Assembly (NCBI GenBank): GCA_963807235.1
Contig: CAWEBF010000031.1
Location: 1-58,868 of the forward strand
Reading direction: 5' to 3'
DNA: 58,868 nucleotides
Origin: CAWEBF01 sp963807235
GTDB taxonomy: Bacteria > Acidobacteriota > Vicinamibacteria > Vicinamibacterales > UBA2999
The notes under the pieces are model-generated. The model ran no database searches. It saw nothing but the letters and a program-made list of their open reading frames with translations, and was not told the DNA's origin. Below, one piece after another: positions 1 through 12,394 of this stretch; the stretch's first letter is position 1, and each line of letters opens with the position of its first letter. Made by a program: the position numbers and the translations under genes.

Positions 1-2130
<2,130 letters not shown>

Positions 2131-2239
2131 ATTCTTCTTCTTTGCAATTGCGAGTGCGTGGAAGATTAGGGCTACCGTTTGCAGGATATTCAGTTGACGC
2201 GCCGTCGAGGCGCGCGCTCTTTGACATTGTTCGGGACGA

Positions 2240-2325
2240 CCCACCTTCGCGCCTTCGGCGCTACGGTGGGCAAGCCGCATAAAGAGGCTTGCCCGCCGAA
2301 GCTCGCGATAGCGAGCGAAGGCGGG
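2240..2325 (+). other. Three abutting hairpins in the 23S-5S spacer
   Basis: Three perfect or near-perfect stems sit head to tail: 2240-2270 (CCCACC/GGTGGG with an inner GCGCC/GGCGC stem), 2268-2294 (a 9-bp stem GGGCAAGCC/GGCTTGCCC) and 2292-2325 (CCCGCC/GGCGGG with inner GCTCGC/GCGAGC). Neighbouring stems share three bases, so they cannot all form fully at once. No tRNA cloverleaf is present in the spacer. They could be rRNA-processing stems or a small palindromic repeat cluster; the sequence alone does not decide. Confidence 0.7.
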
Positions 2326-2343
2326 ACCCCGGACAGACAAGTT

Positions 2344-2461
<118 letters not shown>

Positions 2462-2473
2462 TTTTTTCAGGAC

Positions 2474-2508
2474 AAAACCCGCTGCCGTCTCGAGACGGAG
2501 CGGGTTTT
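2474..2508 (+). terminator. Terminator after the rRNA operon, probably bidirectional
   Basis: A long inverted repeat has outer arms AAAACCCGCT (2474-2483) and AGCGGGTTTT (2499-2508) around an inner CCGTCTCGAGACGG palindrome. It follows 5S by 12 bp and precedes the stop of the convergent minus-strand oxygenase by 12 bp. With T-runs on one end and A-runs on the other, it can end transcription from both sides. Confidence 0.85.
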
Positions 2509-2520
2509 GTGCTGTACGCC

Positions 2521-3363
2521 TCAGCTCCAATACAACACGCGCTCTCGATTCGTGTCGAGGGCGAGGAACCCGCCGAGTGTGATGCGCGCCCGGGCGCCGG
2601 CCACTGGCGCCACGCGGTGCAGCAGGCGCGCCGAGGGAAAGAAGAACAGGTCACCGGCGCCGGTATCGATCTTCACCGACCCGTACCGTGCCTCGACACC
2701 GGCCAGGTCCCACATGAAGCCGTTCGGCATCTTGGGCGGATTGGGCGTGTCGGGCGGGCAGTCGTACACGCACAACTCGCCCCCCGCGTCCGGGCCTTGC
2801 AGCGTGAAGACATAGCTGATCAGCGTCTTCCGGTCGAGCGCCGGCGCCACGTCCTCGAACATCCCCAGCGACATGTGCAGGTCGTGATGGAGGCCGATCC
2901 CCTTCCCCTCCCCCAGACGCCGGACGGTGAACGGCGAGAACCGGCGTCCCCCCGGGGCATGCAGCACGTCCACCGGCCGGCCGCCCGAGTGGCGCGCCAG
3001 GGCCGAGGCGACTGCCGCCGTGGGGTCGAAGTCACGCCCGAAGACCGGCGTGCGGTCGTACCAGTCGGCGTCCGCCAGGTAAGCATCGAGCGTCGGGCCA
3101 CGGGGCGTGGAATAGGTGGGAGTGGCGGCCGTGCCCAGCACCTGGATGTCCTCCGGCGGCATGGCGGCATTGGGCCGGTTCCACTCGGCGGCGGCGTCGC
3201 CGCGGTCCAGCGAGCCGGCCACGGCCGAGAAGCCTGAGGGTTCCCAGGCGTGACGGACAACCACCACGTCCCGCGAATCTTCGTACATGTCCTCGATGGC
3301 GTTCGAGAGCGACTGCGTGTCCTGAGCTGGCGCGTCGGCCAGGCGTGGCCTGTCTGTTGTCAT
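2521..3363 (-). CDS. 2OG-Fe(II) dioxygenase-like protein
   Basis: This is a predicted soluble non-heme iron, 2-oxoglutarate-dependent oxygenase of about 280 residues; its substrate is unknown. The iron triad is visible as HHD within GLHHDLHMSLG (HxD) and a distal His in LLHRVAP, followed by Arg in RARITLGG where 2OG is normally bound. A double-stranded beta-helix lead-in (SYVFTLQG, GGELCVYD) precedes the distal His, and GDLFFFPS sits just before it, as expected of the fold. The start at 3363 (MTTDRPRL) is chosen over an upstream in-frame ATG because GAGGAT lies six bases before it. The gene stands alone, convergent with the rRNA operon, and has no frameshift. Confidence 0.75.
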   Translation of the reverse strand: MTTDRPRLADAPAQDTQSLSNAIEDMYEDSRDVVVVRHAWEPSGFSAVAGSLDRGDAAAEWNRPNAAMPPEDIQVLGTAATPTYSTPRGPTLDAYLADADWYDRTPVFGRDFDPTAAVASALARHSGGRPVDVLHAPGGRRFSPFTVRRLGEGKGIGLHHDLHMSLGMFEDVAPALDRKTLISYVFTLQGPDAGGELCVYDCPPDTPNPPKMPNGFMWDLAGVEARYGSVKIDTGAGDLFFFPSARLLHRVAPVAGARARITLGGFLALDTNRERVLYWS

Positions 3364-3652
3364 CGTCCGATCCTCGAGATGCAGGCCGTCAATCCTAGCG
3401 GATTCTGCGCGGCCGCACGTAGAGGATGACCGGATTTCCTGCTCCGAAAATGCTGCCGCCGTGTGCATCCAGGCGATTAAAGTACACGGACAAGAAGACT
3501 ACATCTCGCCCAACGCCGGAGATGTCTGGAATATCAGCAGGTCTGTTCGTTTTCTGGGTGGACTGGGACTTGCTAGAAAGCCGATGGACCAGCAGGCCTG
3601 ATGAGATGGTGCTGGGTGGCAGGCTGACAACACTCTTAGGTGTGAAAAAGCT

Positions 3653-5738
3653 ATGACGAGACTTCGACTTGGCCTATCGGCCCTCTTGCTGGCTCTGGGG
3701 ACGACCGTCGCTTCGGCGGAAACGCTCCTCATGCCCGATCGCGCGTTCGGGAGCGGACAGAACGAGGTGGTGTGGGGCATCAGCACGCTGCCCAATGGCA
3801 CGGCGTTTACCATCGACTACGGCGATGGCAGCACCAGCACCGGGGCGGATTGCGGCGCGGACACCGGTCGTGGACCGTTCGTACATCGCCTGCCTGCACA
3901 ACTACGCGCTGGCCGGTACATACACGGTCACGCTGACCGTGGGTGCCGAGAGCGATACCGCCGTGGTCCAGGTCTACAACCGCCGTCCCTGACGGACGAA
4001 AACCGCCGCAACGTCAACATCAACCGCGCCATTCAGGATGGGCTGCGCTGGTTCTGGTTTTCATCGGCGCAGCCGGACGGTGCTACAACACCAACGTGAC
4101 GACCAACTGGGACAGCAGCCCGTCGAGCACCGCGTTGATCGTGCTGGCCTTCATGAACCACGGCTACACGATTCCCAACAACGCCAGCGATCCGATGGGC
4201 ATCTACCCGAAATACATGGTGCGTCGTGGCCTGAACTACATCTTCCAGCAACTGGAATCGTTCGCCGCATCCGGGAACAACCTGCAGGGCGGCGTCCAGT
4301 GCGACGGCCTGCCGGATGAGACGGCTGGCGCGCCGCACAACTGCACCCTGTACCGCGAGACGGAGAACTTCGGCTACTCGACGTCGATCGTCATCGCACC
4401 GCTGGCGGGCAGCAACGCCCTGAACCGCGTCGTCACCGAAGGTCTCGCGGGAAATGGGACGAACGGACGCACGATCGGCGACATCCTCAAGCGCCTCGTC
4501 AACGGGCTGGGCGTCGGCCAGGCCGACGGTCCCGGTGTCGGTCGGGGCGGCTGGCAGTACGGCTTCAATGCGAACACGTCCGACGGCTCGACGATCGGCT
4601 GGAACATGCTGGCGCTGCTGGATGCTGAAGCCTCCGGCGTCGATGTGCCGAACTACATCGCCGCGGAGTTCGTAGGGTTTGCGTACGAACACCACAAGAA
4701 CACCGACGGATCGTTCGACTACACGGCGAACAACGATCCCGCGACCAACGGTGGCGTTGGTGGGAACCTGGCGCGCGCGGCTGTCGGCCTGCAGGCCGCC
4801 TTTTTGGCGGGAGATTTCCGGGCGATCCCTATGTCACGGCCGCGACCAACTACATCAACACGCGCTGGGACGGCGTGCCGGAGGCGGGGACTACACCGCC
4901 ACATGCGGCGCCGGGCCAGAACATGGGGTGCGGCTACGCGATGTTCAACGTGTTCAAGGGCTTCCGGCTCCAGGGCATCGCCACGATACCCGCCTCGACT
5001 CGTCCGGCTGGCCCGGGAGCCATTCCCGCAGGTGATTGGTACGCCGAGTACGTGGACTATCTGGTGAACAACCAGCACAACCCGCAGACCACCGGTGGCG
5101 GCGCGTGGCAAAATGCGAACACCGCGGGAGCCAATCGCTTTGGAGGCACCGCCGGGCGCATGCTGTCTGGTCGGAATGCTGCGGACACACAGTTCCACGC
5201 GCCAGCGCCTTGGCCGAGTTGATTCTGGCGCCCGTGGCGCTCGTGAACCCCGACCCGGACCGCTTCTCCACCGTCGGCCTGTCGCCGGCCGTGTCCACCG
5301 GTCTCAACGGAACCCAGCACACGGTCACGGCTGAGGCCCTGAGCCAGGGCGGCACGCCCGTGGTCGGCGCGACGGTCAACTTCCAGATCCTGACGGGCCC
5401 CAACGCTGGGCTGACCGGGTCGGGGTCGGACGTCACCGATGCCCAGGGTCGTGCGACGCTTCACCTACACCGACACGGTGGGCAACGGACAGGACAGGAT
5501 CCAGGCGTTCATCGGCTCGCTGGGCTCGAATGTGGTGACCCGCAATTGGGTTCCGGCGGTGACGCGCTGCGACGTGAACGACGACGACGTCGTCAACGCA
5601 GCAGACCTGACCCTCATCCGGGCCCGGCTCGGTCAGGCGGCGTCCGGCGCCACCGACCCGGCCGACGGCAACGGCGACGGGGTGATCAACGTCGCGGACA
5701 TGCGCTACTGCCAGCTCCGCTTCGGGCCGGTGAACTAG
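3653..5738 (+). CDS. Secreted exoprotein with PKD-like, Big_1-like and dockerin domains (frameshifted)
   Basis: An exported protein of about 690 residues is split by roughly six frameshifts (near 3.87, 3.98, 4.06, 4.83, 5.21 and 5.46 kb). The order is a signal peptide (LGLSALLLALGTTVASA), a PKD-like sandwich (FTIDYGDGST, later YTVTLTVGAESDTAVVQV), a large central region rich in aromatics and Asn with alpha-toroid-like spacing, a bacterial Ig-like segment (VVGATVNFQILTGPNAGL, DAQGRAT), and a C-terminal type I dockerin pair. The dockerin repeats are DVNDDDVVNAADLTLIRARLG and DGNGDGVINVADMRYCQLRFG, each with the Asp/Asn-rich Ca-binding loop. Function is unknown; the dockerin implies docking to a cohesin-type partner. 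The neighbouring gene encodes a cohesin-like protein. Confidence 0.75.
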
Positions 5739-5757
5739 CAGAACTGACCATGGGAAT

Positions 5758-5782
5758 GGGCCCTCGCCACCGGCGGGGGCCC
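5758..5782 (+). terminator. GC-rich hairpin after the dockerin gene
   Basis: GGGCCC at 5758-5763 pairs with GGGCCC at 5777-5782, with an inner CGCC/GGCG stem. It lies 20 bp after the dockerin-gene stop. No T-run follows, so intrinsic termination is plausible rather than clear. Confidence 0.45.
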
Positions 5783-6015
5783 GTTCGCAAGGTAGCGGCC
5801 GGCCCGCGAGAAGTGGAACCAAGTCGGCGGCAGGGCGGACTTCCCTGAAGGGCGCCGAGGAAGCTCGACAGGGAAGTTATTCAGAGTCAGTAGTTTAGAG
5901 AGTGGCATCGTGGGGTCGTTCGGTCGGCAGGGGTTTTGATTACGGATGGGCCGTCGGCCCAATGGCGACGAACCGAAAGACCCGGACGGCGTTCTCGAGA
6001 GACAGGGAGTTTGAG

Positions 6016-6651
6016 ATGAGGATTGCGACTATGAAACGCGTGCTCGCGCTGATGCTGGTGACGGGTGCCGTGTTCGCCGGCCGCGCCGAGGCTGCGGCGA
6101 TCACGATCATTCCCAATACCGTGATCGCAAACGTCGGCGACACGATCGATTTCGACATCTTCGTCTCCCTGGGGCCCCTCGAGGCGGTTGGCGGAGTTGA
6201 TCTGCGAATTACGGCAACGGACGCCATAATTCTCGATGCCGTCGCCGGCAGCGTCGTGGTCGACCCTGACAACGCGATGGGCGCCGAGTTGGACTTCGGT
6301 TCCGGTTTCGGAATTAACTTCGTCGAGTTCGTGTACCTCGCCGAGGACTACTTTCCGTTGGATCAGTTTACGGAGCTGAAGGCCGACCAGGGCCTCGGTT
6401 TCAGAATCGGCCGGTTCTCTCTCTTGGCGGTGGCTGAAGGTGTCAGTGAGCTGAACTTCAGCACCTTGGGCGGGTACCTGTCCGACGAGAACGGCGACGA
6501 GCTGCTGGGGACCACGGTTGACAACGGCCTCGTGTGCATCGGAACGGCGTTCGCGGCGCGTTGCCAGCAGGTGCCTGAGCCCGGGCTGCTGTCCCTGTTT
6601 GCCGCTGGCCTCGTGACCGCCGCTGTGCGGCGGCGCCAGAGCAAGCGCTAG
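6016..6651 (+). CDS. PEP-CTERM sorted protein with cohesin-like beta-sandwich
   Basis: A 211-residue exported protein, intact. The start at 6016 follows AGGGAG by six bases. A signal peptide (RVLALMLVTGAVFAGRAEA) leads into a beta-rich domain of about 150 residues with a cohesin-like pattern: GDTIDFDIFVSLG, VGGVDLRI, then FRIGRFSLLAVAEG near the end. The C-terminus is a PEP-CTERM signal: VPEPG, a hydrophobic helix, then RRRQSKR. Such tails are recognised by exosortase/EpsH-type transpeptidases, which place the protein at the envelope or in exopolysaccharide. The cohesin assignment rests on pattern only. It is separated from the dockerin gene by about 280 bp and followed by a strong terminator. 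Confidence 0.8.
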   Translation: MRIATMKRVLALMLVTGAVFAGRAEAAAITIIPNTVIANVGDTIDFDIFVSLGPLEAVGGVDLRITATDAIILDAVAGSVVVDPDNAMGAELDFGSGFGINFVEFVYLAEDYFPLDQFTELKADQGLGFRIGRFSLLAVAEGVSELNFSTLGGYLSDENGDELLGTTVDNGLVCIGTAFAARCQQVPEPGLLSLFAAGLVTAAVRRRQSKR

Positions 6652-6688
6652 GACTGCGCCGGGCTCCTCCCGGCGCACAGTGCAAGGA

Positions 6689-6724
6689 GAAACCCGCGGG
6701 TCGCTACGTGCTCCCGCGGGTTTC
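6689..6724 (+). terminator. Intrinsic terminator after the PEP-CTERM gene
   Basis: GAAACCCGCGGG (6689-6700) and CCCGCGGGTTTC (6713-6724) form a perfect 12-bp stem around a 12-nt loop, ending in TTTC. It lies 38 bp after the PEP-CTERM stop and before the next gene's start. Confidence 0.85.
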
Positions 6725-6783
6725 GTGTGGTACGGCTCATGCGGCCGCGCCCGGTAGACGATACTAGGGCCGGCCAGGAACAA

Positions 6784-8619
6784 ATGGCTAAGAGAACCGC
6801 CACGATCGCCCACCCAGGCACAATGGCCGCCTCGACACCCGGCCGGGTGTGGCTGGCGTTCCCGCTCGCACTGGCCGCCGTCCTGGCCGCTTTCCGTTTC
6901 CTGCCCACCGCCCAGGCGAACCCCCGGCTCGGGCTCTCCATTCTCGGCGCTTCGCTCTCCCTGGCGGCGCTGTGCGGTGTGGTGTGGTACATGGCACGTG
7001 GCCGGGCGCTGAAGGTCGAAGTGCAGCTCCGGGCGCAGCACTATCTCCAGGCGTGCGCGCAGGGGACCGTGCTGGTGTACTGGGGATGGTACTGGCCGCC
7101 GGTCTACGACGCCGCGCCGCTCATCGCCGCGCAGCTCGTGTTCGCCTACGCCTTCGACATGCTGCTGGCGTGGTCGCGGCGCGACACCTACACCCTGGGC
7201 TTCGCGCCCGTTCCCGGTGATCTTCAGCATCAACCTGTTCCTGTGGTTCAAGCCCGACTGGTTCTACCTGCAGTTCCTGATGATCGCGGTCGGGTTTGCC
7301 GCCAAGGAGCTGATTCGCTGGGAGCAGGGACGGACGGCGCGTGCACATCTTCAATCCCTCGTCGTTTCCGCTGGCGGTGTTCTCGCTCGGCCTGATCCTG
7401 ACCGGCACGACCGTCGATCACCTGGGGCGAGGAGATCGCGATCACGCAGTTCAATCCGCCGTACATCTACGTGGTTCTGTTCCTCATCGGGCTGCCGGGC
7501 CAGCTCCTCTTCGGCGTGACCACGATGACGATGTCGGCGGTGGTGACGACGTATCTGTTCGGCCTCGCCTACTTCGCGGCCACCGGCACTTACTACTTCA
7601 TCGATTCGTACATCCCGATCGCCGTCTTCCTGGGCATGCACCTGCTGTTCACCGATCCGTCCACGTCGCCGCGCACCGAGCTGGGCCGGATCATCTTCGG
7701 CGTGACTTACGGGCTGGGCAACGTCGCGTTCTACGCGGCTGTTCGGCGCCTGGGCGTGCCCGAAGTTCTACGACAAGCTGCTGCCCGTGCCGATCATGAA
7801 CCTCTCGGTGCGGTTGATCGATCGCGTGGCGCCCCGGGTGCTGCACGCGGTGGACCCGTCACGCGTGCTCACATGGCTCAAGGGCCGTCGCCGCCACCTG
7901 GCCTACATGACGGTGTGGGCGATCGTGTTCGCGTCGATGAGCGCAGCCGAAGGGGTTGGCGACAATCACCCGGGTCACCGCGTGCCCTTCTGGCTCACCG
8001 CCTGCGAGGCGAACAAGCCCGGGGCGTGTGAGACGCTGGGCGATATCCTGTCGACGTACTGCGATGACGGCTCGGCGTGGGCGTGCAACGAGCGCGGCGC
8101 GCTTCGCGCGGCTCGACGGATCGCATCCTCCGGGCAGGCGGAGTCCGACATTTCGCTCGCGCGTGCACCATGGGGTTCCAGCCGGGCTGCGAGAACCTTG
8201 GAGCCGCGCGCGCCGCCGGCCGCCTTCCTCGTGGCGCCACGCCACGCCTCGCGGACTATCCGATCATCTTGCGCACCGGCAAGGGCGATCTGCCGGATAA
8301 GACACCGCGGGAGCTCTATACCAGAGCCTGCGATCAAGGGTGGCTGACCGGGTGCCACGATCTCGCGGGCACATATCTCCTGGGGACCGGCGGCGAACGC
8401 GATCCGGCGCGCGCGAAGGCACTGCTCGAGGACGTGTGCGCCCGCAAGCTGGCTCGTGCGTGCTCGGACCTCGGCTACATGCACTTCTCCGGCGACGGTA
8501 TGCCGGCGGACCGCGACAAGGGCCTGGCCTATCTGAAACAATCGTGCGATCTCGGCTACGGGCAGGCGTGCGCATGGCTTCGGGAGCAGAAAGGTTCCGC
8601 GCCGGCGGAGTCACAGTGA
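6784..8619 (+). CDS. RnfD/NqrB-like membrane protein with C-terminal Sel1 repeats (frameshifted)
   Basis: This reads as one gene of about 610 residues across at least five frameshifts (near 7.21, 7.34, 7.42, 7.76 and 8.11 kb). The N-terminal ~370 residues form about ten membrane helices like subunit D of Rnf or B of Nqr redox pumps, including the family-typical TDPSTSPRTELGRIIFG near 7650-7700. The C-terminal ~230 residues are Sel1-type solenoid repeats: CEANKPGACETLGDIL, ACDQGWLTGCHDLAGTYL, ACSDLGYMHFSGDG, SCDLGYGQACAWL. A classical Rnf operon is absent, so a full pump is not implied. The start at 6784 follows AGGAA closely. It is followed within 12 bases by the YdjY-domain gene, suggesting co-transcription. 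Confidence 0.75.
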
Positions 8620-8630
8620 AGGAGATGAGC

Positions 8631-9335
8631 ATGGGTCGATGGCTCAGGCGAGCCGCCGGCGTCGCCGTCGTGTGGTCGGCTTCCTTCGGTGCGCCCGACG
8701 CCACGCCCAGGAGCCGGCGCCCGCTCCGCCGACCGTTCAGAAGCTCGGTCCGAATCGGCTTCGCATCGGGGAGATCCAGATCGACACGGCCAGGCGCGAG
8801 GTGTCCGTTCCTGGCAAAGTGAACGACGTGAAGATGCTGGAGTGGATCGCCAACACCCGCGGCGGGATGAAGGCCTATGAGAGCCTCGTGACGGTCGAGT
8901 CCGATGCGATCACGTTCAATGCCGCGCCCATCTCTCATCGGGTTTGACAAGGCGAGATCCAGGGTCCCCGACCATGCACTTCGATCCGGTGCCGCCCGCC
9001 GGCGATCCCGCCGAAATCACGCTGGAGTGGACGTCCGGAGGGCAGCGAAAGCGAATACCGATCGAGCAGGTGCTCTGGGACCGCGAGAAAAACGAGGTGC
9101 CCCCCTCGAGCGGCTGGGTGTACACGGGATCGAGATTCTGGACGGCGGCGGGTTCTGGCCGACGCGGACGGCGTCCTGATCGGGTTCGTCCACAGCCCGG
9201 CCCCCGTGATCGAGCAGATCGGCGGCGTCGGCGTCGGCAGGTTCGGCCTCATCGTCCCGAATCCCAACATCGGCCTGCCACCCGAGACGCCGGTGACGCT
9301 GATCATCAGGAACCTGACGCCGCCCGAAGCGATGA
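8631..9335 (+). CDS. Exported YdjY-domain protein (frameshifted)
   Basis: A protein of about 230 residues with a signal peptide (GRWLRRAAGVAVVWSASF) and a YdjY-like domain: RIGEIQIDTARREVSVPGKVN, then GGMKAYESLVTVESDA. Frameshifts near 8.71, 8.93 and 9.16 kb break it. The start at 8631 is six bases after AAGGAG; an ATG at 8625 would sit on top of that site. The likely stop at 9333-9335 overlaps the ATG of the UbiA-like gene, so translation is probably coupled. The biochemical role of YdjY is unknown; here it sits between an RnfD-like protein and the ebo-type genes. Confidence 0.65.
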
Positions 9336-10067
9336 GCGCGGCCCGGCCGCGGTGGCGGTCGCTGCTGCTGCTGGCGCGCGTCTCCAATCTACCCACGGTG
9401 TGGTCGAACGTGCTGGCCGGAACGGTCGCCGGTGGGCCGGTGCCGCGCGGCGGCGCGCTCGACTGGACCATCCTTGGTGCCGGTGTCGCGCTGTCCGCGT
9501 CGCCCTTCTACACCGGCGGCATGTTCCTCAACGACGCGTTCGATGCAGCCTTCGACGCGGCGGCGCGGCCGGAGCGGCCCATTCCCCGCCGGCGACGTGT
9601 CGCGCCGCGAGGCGTTCGCCATCGGCGGCGGGCTGCTCGTCGCTGGCGGAGCTGCTCCTGCTCGCACCGGACCGGCGCGCGCGTGCTGCTGGGCGTCGCT
9701 GCTGGCCGCGGCCATCGTCTTCTACGACCACCGGCACAAGGGGCAACCCCTGGCGCCCGCTGGTGATGGGCGCGTGCCGGGGGCTCGTCTACTGCGTCGC
9801 GCGCCGCGGTGGCGGTGGCCTCACGCGGCGCCGTCGCTACGCGGCGCGCTGGCTGATGACCGTCTACGTGGCGGGGCTGACCGTGGTGGCCAAGCGCGCC
9901 GGCGCCAGCGCGCGATGGCTGGTGCCGGTGCTCATCGCCGGCATCTCGATCGTCGATGCGGTGTTCATCGCTGATCGTGCGCGCCGCTTGGCCTGGCTCG
10001 CGCTGGTCGCGGCCGCTGGGCTTCCCGCTGACGCTCGTTGCTGCAGCGATTCGTGCCGGGCGACTGA
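9332..10067 (+). CDS. eboC: UbiA-like prenyltransferase, EboC type (frameshifted)
   Basis: A polytopic membrane protein of about 245 residues in the UbiA superfamily. The first Asp-rich motif is clear (NDAFDAAFDAAARPERPIP, then AGDVS), the N-terminus LARVSNLPTVWSNVLAG is typical of EboC proteins, and a second Asp-rich stretch with NPWRPLVMGACRGLVY follows. Frameshifts lie near 9.60, 9.66-9.74, 9.8 and 10.0 kb. The stop is either 10067 (ending FVPGD) or 10105, depending on an indel near 10.03 kb. In cyanobacteria, ebo genes help move a metabolite precursor to the periplasm; the substrate here is unknown. It converges with the phosphodiesterase gene, leaving about 30 bp or a short overlap. Confidence 0.72.
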
Positions 10068-10098
10068 GCGTTCAGAGTGCAGTCAGAGTCGGATCGGA

Positions 10099-11494
10099 CT
10101 ACTGATCGTCGAACAGGTGGGACAGGATCAGGTCGCGCACCGCGGTGGCCTCCAGCGGATCCTCCGACGGCCACCGGGTTCCGACGAGATCAGCACGCGG
10201 GCCATCGTCGAGCGAGTCCGGCAATGCGGCCGTGCGAGCCGCGGACGAGCGTGGCGTCGAGCGGGATCACGTTCATCAGGTAGCGGAAGCCGAGCGCCTT
10301 CCGCGCCAGCGTGGCGGCGACGCTGCAGCTTGGGCAGCGACAGCGCCGGATCGAGGAACAGCTCGGCCGGGTCGTAGCCGGGCTTGCGGTGGATGTCGAC
10401 CGTGCGCGCGTAGTCGGGCGCCCGGCGTCGTCGAGCCAGTAGTAGTAGGTGAACCAGGCGATCGGGCGGCGATCGCGACCAGCTCGCCGCTGCGCTCGTG
10501 ATCGAGCCCGAGCCGCGCCTGCTCGCGGCGATCGAGCACCAGGTCGACGCCGGGCATGCGCTCGCAGCAGCGCCTGCACGTCGGCGATGCGCGCGCGGAT
10601 TCGCGCACGTAGACGTGCGCGACCTGGTGATCGGCGACGGCGAACGCCTCGCTGGCGCCGGCGTCGAGCGCGTCGGTGCCGAGCTCGTCGCGGACGGCGA
10701 GCAGCCCCGCTTCGCGCAGCACGCGATTGATGTGCACCGGGCCGGTCGACGTCCGACGAGCCCGTATTCCGACAGCACGATCACGCGCCGGCCGCGCTCG
10801 CGGCAAGTGCGCGATCAGCTCGCCGCAGACGCGTCGATGGCCCGCACGTTCGTCGCGGATGCGCGGATCGTCGGCGCCGAACCGCTGCAGGTCGTAGTCG
10901 AGGTGCGGCAGGTAGACCAGCAGCAGCGTCGGCGAGTGCCAGCGGTCGACCGACGATCGACGCGTCGGCGATCCACTCGCTCGAGCGGATGCCGGCGTTC
11001 GGTCCCCAGAAATCGAAGAACGGAAAGGCGCCGAGCTCGGCGACGAGGCGGTCGCGCAGGTCGGCCGGGTGACGTGTAGATGTCCGGGACCTTGCGGCCG
11101 TCGGCGCGGATAGATCGGGCGCGGCGTGACCGACCAGTCCGCGCTGCTGTACATGTTGAACCACCAGAACATCTTGGCGCACGGTGAACGACGGGTCGCG
11201 GCGCCGCGCCGTCTCCCAGACCTTCTCGCCGTGCGACCAGCTGGTTCGCCTGCCGCCAGAACATCACCTGCGCGAGGTCGCGGAAGTACCAGCCGTTGCC
11301 GACGATGCCGTGGTCGCGCGGCAGCAGTCCGGTCAGGATAGGTGGCCTGCGCGGTGCACGTGACGGCGGGCGTGACGGCGCGCACGGCGCGCAGCGACGC
11401 CGTCGGCGCGCGAGCGCGTTCAGATGCGGCGTGTCGGTCGCCGAGCAGCGCCTCGGTCAGCCCGACGACGTTGAGGACCGCGGTCGGGATGCAT
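10099..11494 (-). CDS. Alkaline phosphatase/phosphodiesterase family protein, EboF-like (frameshifted)
   Basis: A protein of about 460 residues in the type I phosphodiesterase/nucleotide pyrophosphatase superfamily, read through several frameshifts. Recognisable pieces on the minus strand are VLNVVGLTEALLGD (near the start), AVTPAVTCTAQATYLTG (nucleophile loop), KMFWWFNMYSSADWSVTPRP, YLPHLDYDLQRFG (metal-binding HLDY), VVVLSEYG and DVHINRVLREAGLL. The C-terminus ends LILSHLFDDQ. The start at 11494 is approximate. It is the third gene of an apparent minus-strand EboA-EboB-phosphodiesterase run. Proteins of this family accompany ebo clusters, hence the EboF-like call; the exact substrate is unknown. 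Confidence 0.65.
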
Positions 11495-11502
11495 CGACCG
11501 TG

Positions 11503-12394
11503 TCAGCGCCGCCTGCGCATCGGCTCGCCGCGCAGCACCGAGTTCGTTTCGAACTTCTGCGTGCGATCGATCGCGGGCGGCTGCGTCGAGGTCCGCGACG
11601 TCGAAGCGGCCGCTCTGCGCGAAGAACGCGACCGGGTTGTCCCAGACGATCTGTCTGGATGGCGTCGTCGGGGATGCCCTGCTTCGCGCATCACCGTCGA
11701 TCGTCTTCGGCACCTTCAGCGGATCGCTGATGCCCCAGTCGGCGGCGCTGTTGACGATGATGCGGTCGGTGCCGTACTTCTTGACCAGCGCCGCCATGCG
11801 CTGCTCGTCCATCTTGGTGTTCGGATAGATCGTGTGGCCGGCCCAGCATCCGGTGTCGAGCACGATCGGCAGCGTCTCTTCGTTGTTGTGATCGATCAGC
11901 ACGCGCTCTTCGGGAAAGCTGCAGCGACCGGATCAGCTCGATCGTGCGGATGGTGCCCGCTTCTTGTCGCGATGCGGCGTGTGCACCAGCACCGGCAGCT
12001 TGAACTCGCGCGCCAGCTCGATCTGCCGCGCGAAGCACGTCTCTTCGGCGTCGGTCTGATCGTCGAAGCCGATCTCGCCGACGGCGACCACGCCGTCCTT
12101 GGTCAGGAAGCGCGGCAGCGATCGCCAGCACTTCGTCCGGCGAGCTTCGGGTTGTTGGCTTCCTTCGGGTTGAGCCCGATCGTGCAGAAGTGGCGGATGC
12201 CGAACTGCGAGGCGCGGAAGCGCTCCCAGCCGAGCAGGCTGTTGAAGTAGTCGACGAAGCTGCCGACGTGCGTGCGCGGCTGGCCGAGCCAGAACGCCGG
12301 CTCGACGATCGCGACGATGCCGGCCGCGCGCCATGGCCTCGTAGTCGTCGGTCGTGCGCGACGTCATGTGGACGTGCGGATCGAAAATCTTCAT
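11503..12394 (-). CDS. eboB: TatD-like metal-dependent hydrolase, EboB type (frameshifted)
   Basis: A protein of about 300 residues related to TatD/amidohydrolases. The N-terminal metal site is visible (MKIFDPHVHMTSRT, HxH), followed by GVVAVGEIGFDD, LPVLVHTPH (third metal His), MLIDHNNEETLPIVLDTG and a late Asp in NSAADWGISDPLKVPKT. It ends with IVWDNPVAFFAQSGRFD and a short tail. Frameshifts lie near 12.31, 12.15, 11.92 and 11.7 kb. The start at 12394 shares ATGA with the eboA stop, so the two are translationally coupled. The bound metals and substrate are not known. Confidence 0.75.

Noticed and set aside
2131..2343. tRNA gene in the 23S-5S spacer
   Set aside because: No cloverleaf or TTCRA loop is found; only hairpins.
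5887..7251. 454-codon minus-strand open frame across the PEP-CTERM gene
   Set aside because: It spans a strong terminator and the well-formed PEP-CTERM gene with signal peptide and ribosome-binding site, so it is a shadow.
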